From Sphingobacteriales bacterium (GTDB lineage Bacteria; Bacteroidota; Bacteroidia; Chitinophagales; Chitinophagaceae): 5,433 nt of DNA. The position numbers were made by a program, and so were the translations under genes. The notes beneath the pieces are model-generated. The model had not been told where the DNA came from and searched no databases. It saw only the letters and a list, made by a program, of their open reading frames with translations. Every line of letters starts with the position of its first letter. The stretch's first letter is position 1. The stretch lies in assembly GCA_947463665.1 (NCBI GenBank), contig CANHUD010000174.1, positions 1 through 5,433 of the forward strand, read 5' to 3'. Positions 1 through 5,433 of this stretch are shown one piece after another.

Positions 1-2220
1 AAGCATATACTCCTGTTGCTGTTGATCTTATCAGCGCCTTCATCATCTTTTGGACAATGGGTGCAGGGAAGGGTTGTTAGCCAGACCGGGATACCCCTTC
101 CGGGTGCAACGATTTATTGGCAGAATAGTAGAAAAGGGGTGATTACAGATGATCAGGGCGCTTTTTCGATACGCTTCTCAAAGACCAGCCCGTATGTTTT
201 GCTTGTCAGCCATACTGGGTATGCAACCGATACCCTGGCCGTAACCGATACTTCTTTTGTAACGGTTTCGTTGAAAGAGCAGTATGATTTGGATATGGTA
301 ACGGTACAAGCGTCGAGGCGACCCTCTTACATTGCCAACTCGCCGATCAAGACCGAGGTCATTACCAATCTTGAGTTGAAAAAAGCAGCCTGTTGCGATC
401 TGGCCGGCTGCTTCGAAACACAGTCGACCGTTCAGCCCCAAACAACCAATATTGTTACGAATTCAAAGGAATTGAGGATTCTGGGTCTTTCCGGCATCTA
501 CAACCAGATCCTGGTTGATGGATTTCCCATGATACAGGGGCTCACGTACACATATGGAATCAGCAGTATTCCCGGGCCTTTGGTAGATAACATCTGGATC
601 GCGAAAGGGGCCAATTCTGTATTGCAGGGTTATGAAAGCATCAGTGGACAAATCAATGTGCTGACCAAAGATCCCGGCAATACCGACAAACTGTTCCTCA
701 ATGGGTACATTAATAATTTTGGAGAAAAGCATGTTAATGTACAATATGGGTTCAGGAAGAAAAAGTGGAGTAATGTATCGGCCTTTCATATGGTACAACC
801 GTCGGGAAGGATAGACCGTGATGCAGATAGTTTTTTAGACTTACCGTTATTGAAGCGGTATATGTTATCTACCCGATGGAAGAAAGGGGATGAGTCGCAG
901 TGGGGCTGGAGCACACAATTTGCGGTACGTTATTTATCAGAGAACAGGATTGGTGGACAAACATTCTTTGATTATGAAAAAGACAAAGGTACAACAGATG
1001 CTTATGGTCAGGCGGTAAGGATCAACCAGCCTGAGGCCTGGTTTAAGACGGCTTATAAGATCAACAATGAGCATCGTTTTGCCTTTTATGCATCGTCTTT
1101 TTATCAATCGCAGTTATCCTATTTTGGGGTCACTCATTACAAGGCTCAACAGCTGAATGGATATGTTAATTTCCAATACGAGTATAGTTATAAGAATAGC
1201 AGCGTATTAAAGACCGGAGTCAGCAATCGGTATTTAAATTTGACCGAAAATATATTGTTCAGGAGCAACACATTGAACCGGACCTATGCAGGCCGGTATA
1301 ACAGAGTGGAGCGCATACCGGGGGTCTTTGCTGAAAACACGTTGAATCTTTATTCCGGAAAGTTAACCTGGATCAATGGAATTCGAGTGGACCATCACAA
1401 CCAATTCGGCTGGGTGGCCACGCCCAGAATGTTGATTCGCTATAAAACCAGTAAAAATCTTGACCTAAGGGCTTCAATAGGAAGGGGATGGAGGACGGCT
1501 AATATTTTCAGTGAAAATATTGGACTGATGGTAAGTTCCAGGGACATCCTTTTTACTGAGCCCTTACAGCCGGAAAAGGCGATAAACATGGGGTTCAATA
1601 TGACCCGGAAGTTTAAAGGCAAACAGGTGGAGGGCTATGTTTCGATGGATTTTTACCGGACGAACTTTCAGAATCAGATTTTTCCGGATGTTGATGCAGA
1701 TCCGGGTAAAGCGATTATCCGAAACTTTTTGGGTAAGTCTGTCTCGAATGGTTTTCAGGCAGAGGTGAGTGGAACGTTCTTTAACCGGTTTGCTGCTAAA
1801 TTGGGATACGTTTATTTAGATGTGTACCAGGTTAAGAATGAAACGAAGCGGGTGCTTCCGTTCAATACAAAGGACAGGCTACATTTTTCTGCTTCTTATA
1901 TGCCGATCAGCAAGCGGTGGCATGTAGATATGAATATGCATTGGTATGGAAAACAGCGGCTCCCTGATACCCGAAATAATCCGGTTGTTTATCAAATGCC
2001 GGAATTTTCCAGATCATTTCTGATAACTAATCTGCAATACACGTACAACATAAAAAAATGGGAGGTGTATGTAGGTGTTGAGAACCTGTTTAACTTCCGG
2101 CAGGTGAGGCCCATCATCAGTTGGCAGGATCCGTTCGGGAAATATTTTGATACCCAGTTTGCGTGGGGACCCACCAGGGGTAGAGAGACGTATATGGGAT
2201 TCCGATTTGCGATAAAATAG
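1..2220 (+). CDS. TonB-dependent outer-membrane receptor with carboxypeptidase-regulatory-like N-terminal domain (5' end cut by window edge)
   Basis: The reading frame is open from base 1 and starts KHILLLLLILSA, a typical signal peptide core. The true ATG is therefore probably the codon just outside the window, giving about 740 aa; the internal TTG at 16 is not a convincing start. Numbering from that M1: signal peptide to about residue 19 (SSSFG before QW); carboxypeptidase-D-regulatory-like beta-sandwich at about 22-95 (GRVVSQTGIPLPGATI, then TDDQGAFSI); TonB-box-like DMVTVQA at 99-105; plug domain at about 110-220, including LRILGLSG, SIPGP, KGANSVLQGYESISGQINV; then a 22-strand-type barrel to the C-terminus, with VENLFNF near the end. 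It should import a ligand across the outer membrane using TonB/ExbBD energy. The plug carries a CCDLAGC cluster (C132, C133, C138), the only cysteines I find in the protein, resembling Bacteroidota receptors I associate with metal uptake. The substrate is not determinable here. No SusD-like partner is visible downstream. Confidence 0.93.
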   Translation, partial: KHILLLLLILSAPSSSFGQWVQGRVVSQTGIPLPGATIYWQNSRKGVITDDQGAFSIRFSKTSPYVLLVSHTGYATDTLAVTDTSFVTVSLKEQYDLDMVTVQASRRPSYIANSPIKTEVITNLELKKAACCDLAGCFETQSTVQPQTTNIVTNSKELRILGLSGIYNQILVDGFPMIQGLTYTYGISSIPGPLVDNIWIAKGANSVLQGYESISGQINVLTKDPGNTDKLFLNGYINNFGEKHVNVQYGFRKKKWSNVSAFHMVQPSGRIDRDADSFLDLPLLKRYMLSTRWKKGDESQWGWSTQFAVRYLSENRIGGQTFFDYEKDKGTTDAYGQAVRINQPEAWFKTAYKINNEHRFAFYASSFYQSQLSYFGVTHYKAQQLNGYVNFQYEYSYKNSSVLKTGVSNRYLNLTENILFRSNTLNRTYAGRYNRVERIPGVFAENTLNLYSGKLTWINGIRVDHHNQFGWVATPRMLIRYKTSKNLDLRASIGRGWRTANIFSENIGLMVSSRDILFTEPLQPEKAINMGFNMTRKFKGKQVEGYVSMDFYRTNFQNQIFPDVDADPGKAIIRNFLGKSVSNGFQAEVSGTFFNRFAAKLGYVYLDVYQVKNETKRVLPFNTKDRLHFSASYMPISKRWHVDMNMHWYGKQRLPDTRNNPVVYQMPEFSRSFLITNLQYTYNIKKWEVYVGVENLFNFRQVRPIISWQDPFGKYFDTQFAWGPTRGRETYMGFRFAIK

Positions 2221-2273
2221 GCGTCTATCATCCTGACAGGGTCCATGCTCCTTCCCATTTAATTTGGGTTACA

Positions 2274-2291
2274 TCGTACCTTCAAGTACGA
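2274..2291 (+). terminator. Small hairpin between receptor and phosphoesterase genes, possible weak terminator
   Basis: A perfect 6-bp inverted repeat (TCGTAC, loop CTTCAA, GTACGA) lies 53 bp after the receptor stop. It is followed by a T-rich but interrupted stretch up to 2312. It could end receptor transcription or be a leader structure for the next gene. The stem is short and there is no solid T tract, so it may be chance. Confidence 0.25.
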
Positions 2292-2305
2292 ATCAATTCT
2301 TCATT

Positions 2306-2313
2306 TACTTTTC
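2306..2313 (+). promoter_or_regulatory. Candidate Bacteroidota -7 element upstream of the phosphoesterase gene
   Basis: TACTTTTC matches the Bacteroidota -7 consensus TAnnTTTG at all but the last base and lies 7 bp before the ATG at 2321. No clear TTG -33 element is seen about 19-21 bp further upstream. If used, the mRNA would be leaderless or have a very short leader. Confidence 0.3.
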
Positions 2314-2320
2314 TGCAAAT

Positions 2321-3283
2321 ATGAAACGTTTTATTTTTTCCTTCTTAGTACTGATAAGTGCTGTTTCCCAGGCACAGCATTCTCCCCATAAGGATTATCC
2401 GGAATTAGCCGGCCTGCAAAAAAAGAAAGCGGCGCTGGAGTTCATGGTGGTGGGTGACTGGGGCCGGAATGGGGAGTATTATCAGAAGGATGTAGCCGGG
2501 ATCATGGCAAAGGCAGCCCGTACCATGGGAACTGATTTCATTGTTTCCACGGGGGATAATTTTTATCCGGAAGGGGTGATCAGCGTACAGGATCCTTTAT
2601 GGAAAAGCAGCTTTGAGGATGTGTATACGGCGCATGTGTTGCAGGTTCGTTGGTATCCGGTGTTGGGCAATCATGATTATGGAGGAGATCCCCAGGCGCA
2701 GATCGATTACAGCCGGATCGGCCGGCGGTGGAACATGCCGTCGCGTTATCACAGCAGGGTGGAGTATACAGGAGATGGGGCAAAGGTGTTGCTCGTGTTT
2801 CTGGATACCTCTCCATTTGAAAAAGGGTATCATGGAAGCAGGGATGACCTGTTTCGGAACAACATACGTTCCCAGGATACGGCCCGGCAGCGGAAGTGGC
2901 TGGATAGCACCTTGCGTACGTCTGATGCGCCGTGGAAGATCGTATTCGGTCATCATCCGTTGTACACGTCCGGTCCTCGGAAAGGGCGCCAAAACGATGT
3001 GGCGGCAGCGCTTCAGCCCACGCTGGAATCCGCGGGCGCTGATCTGTACATTGCCGGGCATGAGCATATTCTGGAGCACGATGTGCTGACACCACGGTTG
3101 CAGCATATTATTTCCGGTGCCGGTTGTCAGGTAACACCTTCAACCGGCAATCCACTGACCCGCTTTGTAGCATCTCAGGCTGGTTTCATCACCTGTTCCG
3201 TTAACCGGGAAGAGTGCTGGGTGCAGTTCATTAATCATGAAGGCAAGGTGATCTATACCACTTCTATCCGGAAGAACGGGTAG
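2321..3283 (+). CDS. Exported purple acid phosphatase-like metallophosphoesterase
   Basis: This 320-aa protein is expected to hydrolyse phosphate monoesters with a two-metal centre in the periplasm or outside the cell. The start at 2321 is chosen because it gives a clean signal peptide (MKRFIFSFLVLISAVSQA, cleavage near residues 18-19); the frame extends 19 codons upstream to a TTG, but that would bury the signal. All five metal-ligand blocks of the purple acid phosphatase family are present in order: GDWG (45-48), GDNFY (78-82), GNHDY (116-120), VFGHH (208-212) and GHEH (246-249). The single-domain size and the GDWGRNGEYYQ start resemble the tartrate-resistant (ACP5/uteroferrin) type rather than the large plant type. 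The in vivo substrate is unknown. It follows the receptor gene by 100 bp, probably with its own promoter. Its 3' end overlaps the convergent PepSY gene by 20 bp. The middle of the gene is clearly GC-richer than the receptor. Confidence 0.92.
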   Translation: MKRFIFSFLVLISAVSQAQHSPHKDYPELAGLQKKKAALEFMVVGDWGRNGEYYQKDVAGIMAKAARTMGTDFIVSTGDNFYPEGVISVQDPLWKSSFEDVYTAHVLQVRWYPVLGNHDYGGDPQAQIDYSRIGRRWNMPSRYHSRVEYTGDGAKVLLVFLDTSPFEKGYHGSRDDLFRNNIRSQDTARQRKWLDSTLRTSDAPWKIVFGHHPLYTSGPRKGRQNDVAAALQPTLESAGADLYIAGHEHILEHDVLTPRLQHIISGAGCQVTPSTGNPLTRFVASQAGFITCSVNREECWVQFINHEGKVIYTTSIRKNG

Positions 3284-3284
3284 A
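3263..3284 (+). terminator. Stop-codon hairpin at the convergent gene junction, probable terminator for the + strand
   Basis: An inverted repeat has arms TCTATCCG (3263-3270) and CGGGTAGA (3277-3284) around the loop GAAGAA. In + strand RNA this makes an 8-bp stem with one G-U pair. It is followed at once by CTTTTCCGCC and six Ts (3285-3300), as expected for a modest intrinsic terminator. In - strand RNA the G-U pair becomes a C-A mismatch and no T tract follows, so termination there would be weaker. Confidence 0.5.
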
Positions 3285-3836
3285 CTTTTCCGCCTTTTTT
3301 CTTCGGATCTGTTTCGGTCCGTACCAGAGCCAGAAGCCGGTGATGGTAAAAATGATGAGGGCTGTGCTCATGATTAGTGTATAGATCAGTTTGATGGGCT
3401 CGCCCTTGGTTTGGAAGTAAAGATCGAAGAAGGATCCATCGTGCAGGTCTTCTATAAGATCCGATCTACGCTGGTTGATTTGCATGGGTTTTCCGGTAGC
3501 TCCGTCCAGTTGAACTTCCCAGTAATCCTGGATGTACACGAACTTTACAATGCCTTTATCTTTTCGTGCGTCGATCCTGTCCAGCCGGGTTGAGATGTTG
3601 TTCCCGACCATTGCCAGCAGGGTGCTGTCGGCAATAGCGTTCAACTCTTCCAATGATTTCCATTCGCTGAGTTGGGTGGAGGTACCGGTTGAGGTGGCGG
3701 GCAAAATCAGTCCGAAGCTGTTTTTTTTCCAGCCCAGCAGCAGTCCGGTTAGGGCAATGATGAAGAAAAATGCAAACAGCAGGATGCCGGTATTGCGATG
3801 GAGTTTACGGACCGATCGGAGAAAAGAAGCTTGCAT
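3264..3836 (-). CDS. PepSY-associated two-helix inner-membrane protein
   Basis: This protein has 190 aa when started at the ATG at 3836; an in-frame TTG six codons upstream (3854) is less likely. Layout: short basic N-terminus with the KLHRNTG motif (11-17); membrane helix 1 at about 17-36; a soluble, presumably periplasmic, PepSY-like region at about 56-145 containing VQLDGATGKPM (108-118) and EDLHDGSFFD (129-138); membrane helix 2 at about 150-172 ending GFWLWYGP; and a basic cytoplasmic tail. This is the compact form of the PepSY-TM family. Larger relatives are found beside siderophore receptors and are proposed to act in ferric reduction, but this small form has no assigned reaction. It lies 64 bp after the DUF3885-like gene and has a promoter-like element of its own. 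The last 20 bp overlap the end of the phosphoesterase gene on the other strand. Confidence 0.87.
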   Translation of the reverse strand: MQASFLRSVRKLHRNTGILLFAFFFIIALTGLLLGWKKNSFGLILPATSTGTSTQLSEWKSLEELNAIADSTLLAMVGNNISTRLDRIDARKDKGIVKFVYIQDYWEVQLDGATGKPMQINQRRSDLIEDLHDGSFFDLYFQTKGEPIKLIYTLIMSTALIIFTITGFWLWYGPKQIRRKKAEKSTRSSG

Positions 3837-3840
3837 AACG

Positions 3841-3848
3841 TGAAAGTA
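3841..3848 (-). promoter_or_regulatory. Candidate Bacteroidota -7 element upstream of the PepSY gene
   Basis: On the minus strand TACTTTCA lies 4 bp before the ATG at 3836, close to the consensus TAnnTTTG with mismatches at the end. The spacing to the start codon resembles that of the phosphoesterase gene. No proper -33 TTG is seen at the usual distance; the TTTTTTG just upstream is too close. It would allow the PepSY gene to be transcribed separately from the three genes upstream. Confidence 0.25.
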
Positions 3849-3900
3849 CGGCAAAAAAGGTGAGCTTTTGAGGGTAGGCGTTGCTGTTCAGGTGGTTGGT

Positions 3901-4494
3901 TTACAGCCCTTCTTCATAGGGAGAAAGCCACTCAGAAAAGGTTTGTCGGAAAGTATCCCGGGATGCGGTATCTGGCAAGATGATGTCCATTCCTCCATCG
4001 TAGGGTGCTGCGATAGTGGCTAGATCGAAGGACAGGAAGAAGGCCCATGCCTGATCGGTAGCGATGGCTTCCAGCAAGTCTTTAGAGATTACATTGGGCC
4101 AGTTAACAGATGTGTATGCAGGTATGAACTGGTCTGAAGGATCATACTGGTCTCGATTGATCGAATGTAAATCGATAGCTGGCAATGTCTGAAAAGAAAA
4201 AGTAGAAAAGATGCGTGTTGCATCATCCGTCCATTCGCGTGTTATTCCATCATATCGGTAATGGCCGGTTACTAAACATATAGGTGACTGATCACCAAAA
4301 AGATGAGTAAGTGCGGTTTGTTGCCGGTGGAAGAGAATGTCCCAATCTTTTTGATTATGCGGATATCGCTGGGCATCGGGCAGGCTGTGGATCCTGACCC
4401 ATCGGTGTGGGTAGACGAGGCGAAAGGTATGGGAAACAGGACTGGCTTCGGGGAAATGCTGAAGCCATGATGTTTGAAATTCCTGAGGCGTCAT
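3901..4494 (-). CDS. DUF3885-like protein of unknown function
   Basis: This is a 197-aa soluble protein with no signal peptide and no membrane segment, so it is probably cytoplasmic. I relate it to DUF3885 from memory by two blocks: WVRIHSLPDAQRYP at 32-45 and APYDGGMDIILPD at 163-175, followed by a C-terminal FSEWLSPYEEG. It is acidic and rich in aromatic residues, and I see no recognisable catalytic motif. The biochemical role of the family is not known to me. The ATG at 4494 is 6 bp after the methyltransferase stop, which suggests cotranscription and perhaps translational coupling. No Shine-Dalgarno sequence precedes it (TCCCTC just before the ATG), which is usual in Bacteroidota. Small proteins of this sort can be immunity proteins in toxin systems, but no toxin gene is visible here, so that idea is only speculation. 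Confidence 0.8.
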   Translation of the reverse strand: MTPQEFQTSWLQHFPEASPVSHTFRLVYPHRWVRIHSLPDAQRYPHNQKDWDILFHRQQTALTHLFGDQSPICLVTGHYRYDGITREWTDDATRIFSTFSFQTLPAIDLHSINRDQYDPSDQFIPAYTSVNWPNVISKDLLEAIATDQAWAFFLSFDLATIAAPYDGGMDIILPDTASRDTFRQTFSEWLSPYEEGL

Positions 4495-4500
4495 GAGGGA

Positions 4501-5193
4501 TTAGTCTTTGATGAAGATCATACAGTGTTGCCAGGGTAGGTTGGAAATATTTTTTTCCAGTTTGAATCCGGCAGCCTTCATTTCCTTTACGGCCTGTTCC
4601 TCGCTCATTTTATGAATCATTTTGATGGGTACGCTATCGTCTTCTTTTCTGAATTCCACCAGTACCAGTTTTCCGTTGGGCTTCAGTGCCGTGTGCATGG
4701 ATCGTGCCATTTCATAAGGGAAAGAAAATTCGTGATAGACATCTACCAGCAGCATGAGGTCTGTACTGGCGGCCGGTAGGTTGACGGATTTTTCGGTTCC
4801 CAGGATGGGGGTGATGTTGCTGATCTTTTCTTTTTGGATTCTGTTTTCCAGAAATTCGATCATTTCAGGAGCCACATCTACAGCATACACGCGGCTGTTA
4901 CTCACCTTTTTAGATAGTAACCGGCTGTGATAGCCACTGCCTGCTCCTATATCGGCAACGGTCATACCGGATTTGATATCCAGGTTCCTGATCAGCTGTG
5001 TCGTGTTTTCTTCGAAGTCTCTTTCCGGACGTTCCAGCCAGTCAATGCCCCAGTGGCTCATCACCTGAGCGATCTGCCTCCCCATATAACTTTTTCGGAT
5101 ACCATTGGGATCATCGCCTTTGTAGATATAGCGATCCTGAGCCATTGCTGGCAGGCAAATGAAAAGGAACAGGCTTAGCAGGAGGTGATGCAT
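4501..5193 (-). CDS. Class I SAM-dependent methyltransferase with N-terminal signal peptide
   Basis: This 230-aa protein has the Rossmann-type SAM-binding core: motif I VADIGAGSGYHS (79-90), acidic end of strand 2 VYAVDVAPEM (102-111), LVDVYHEF (149-156) in the motif IV position, and LKPNGKLVLVEF (170-181). Before it is a conserved-looking stretch YMGRQIAQVMSHWGIDWLERPERDFEE (36-62, written in parts: YMGRQIAQVM, then WLERPERDFEE). The ATG at 5193 is preferred because it starts a signal peptide (MHHLLLSLFLFICLPAMAQ, cleavage near residue 18 or 19). The frame runs on to 5280, but that 29-residue extension overlaps the upstream gene and hides the signal. The methyl acceptor is unknown. An exported location is odd because SAM is made in the cytoplasm. 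It begins 10 bp after the upstream stop and ends 6 bp before the next start, so it is probably the middle gene of an operon. Confidence 0.88.
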   Translation of the reverse strand: MHHLLLSLFLFICLPAMAQDRYIYKGDDPNGIRKSYMGRQIAQVMSHWGIDWLERPERDFEENTTQLIRNLDIKSGMTVADIGAGSGYHSRLLSKKVSNSRVYAVDVAPEMIEFLENRIQKEKISNITPILGTEKSVNLPAASTDLMLLVDVYHEFSFPYEMARSMHTALKPNGKLVLVEFRKEDDSVPIKMIHKMSEEQAVKEMKAAGFKLEKNISNLPWQHCMIFIKD

Positions 5194-5198
5194 GGGGG

Positions 5199-5206
5199 CA
5201 ATATTA
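5199..5206 (-). promoter_or_regulatory. Weak -7-like element upstream of the methyltransferase gene
   Basis: On the minus strand TAATATTG differs from TAnnTTTG at one position and lies 5 bp before the ATG at 5193. Its TAA is also the stop codon of the upstream gene, so the match may be chance. The nearest upstream TTG is 15 bp away, shorter than the usual spacing. Confidence 0.15.
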
Positions 5207-5433
5207 GGGTTGGAATCGGTGCAATCGGAGCAGTGTGACAAGTTTATGTAAGGGTTTGATGAACAGCCATCGGCTGGCATTTTTTAGCGTCGCAGATTTT
5301 TCTACGTGCGCTGCAATTGCCGGCCCTTTATCGTAATACCAGTTGATAAAGGATGGCCCCCAGTGCTGGCGGATCAGCCAGTTATCGCGGAATGCCCGAA
5401 GGTCCTGAACCATTGGGTGATCTTCATGGCCAC
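5204..5433 (-). CDS. 3' end of a gene encoding a CFI-box-like C-terminal domain (partial)
   Basis: The minus-strand frame is open to the window edge and ends with TAA at 5204-5206, giving the last 75 or so residues of a protein. The sequence begins GHEDHPMVQDLRAFRDNWL and continues with WGPSFINWYYDKGPAIAAH. This matches, from memory, the C-terminal 'CFI-box' domain found at the end of many unrelated bacterial proteins, with the pattern C-F-I-A-T-x-x-Y-G, then VQxLRxFRD, then YYxxGPxIA. The cysteine-containing start of the domain would lie just outside the window. The ATG at 5413 is internal to the domain and is not a real start. The main part of the protein, and therefore its function, cannot be seen. 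The stop is 10 bp before the methyltransferase start, so this is probably the upstream gene of the same operon. Confidence 0.72.
   Translation of the reverse strand, partial: GHEDHPMVQDLRAFRDNWLIRQHWGPSFINWYYDKGPAIAAHVEKSATLKNASRWLFIKPLHKLVTLLRLHRFQP

Noticed and set aside
2254..2268. Possible hairpin CCCA...TGGG after the receptor stop
   Set aside because: Only four base pairs form and no T tract follows; it is too weak to call.
1..2320. A SusC/SusD-type glycan uptake pair
   Set aside because: The receptor is shorter than typical SusC proteins, its plug resembles metal-type receptors, and no SusD-like lipoprotein follows.
2580..3106. Long open frames on both strands inside the phosphoesterase gene (171 and 169 aa on -, 158 aa on +)
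   Set aside because: They lie inside a gene with all five family motifs. Their translations are rich in Arg, Pro, Cys and Met with no domain pattern, as expected from the high local GC.
3532..3843. 103-aa + strand open frame opposite the PepSY gene
   Set aside because: It is antisense to a well-supported membrane protein gene, has no recognisable motif and no promoter that I can see.
5194..5280. 29-residue N-terminal extension of the methyltransferase
   Set aside because: It overlaps the end of the CFI-box-like gene and would place the signal peptide inside the protein; the ATG at 5193 fits better.
5204..5413. A stand-alone 69-aa gene starting at the ATG at 5413
   Set aside because: The frame stays open to the window edge and the residues before the ATG (GHEDHP) fit the same domain, so this is the tail of a longer protein.

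Overview
The window looks like chromosomal DNA from a Bacteroidota bacterium, plausibly a Chitinophagales-type genome. The reasons are: a TonB-dependent receptor with an N-terminal carboxypeptidase-regulatory-like domain, signal peptides ending in the SQAQ/AMAQ style, TACnTTT-like promoter elements placed just upstream of start codons, no clear Shine-Dalgarno sequences, and a C-terminal CFI-box-like domain. The genus cannot be read from this sequence alone.

Layout: on the + strand, a nearly complete TonB-dependent outer-membrane receptor (1-2220, missing probably only its ATG) is followed after 100 bp by an exported purple-acid-phosphatase-like metallophosphoesterase (2321-3283). On the - strand, reading from the right edge leftwards, are the 3' end of a gene with a CFI-box-like C-terminus (5433-5204), an apparently exported SAM-dependent methyltransferase (5193-4501), a DUF3885-like protein (4494-3901) and a two-helix PepSY-associated membrane protein (3836-3264). 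The two gene groups converge and overlap tail-to-tail by 20 bp at 3264-3283. That overlap is itself an imperfect inverted repeat whose two arms carry the two stop codons.

How they fit together: the first three - strand genes are separated by only 10 and 6 bp and look like one transcription unit. The PepSY gene follows after 64 bp and has its own promoter-like element. The receptor and the PepSY membrane protein both belong to families often tied to metal or siderophore uptake, but they are on opposite strands, so a shared pathway is only a possibility. I see no tRNA, rRNA, CRISPR array, mobile element or long repeat. I also see no clear new multi-gene system. The points most worth a second look are the stop-codon hairpin, the methyltransferase with a signal peptide, and the lone three-cysteine cluster in the receptor plug.
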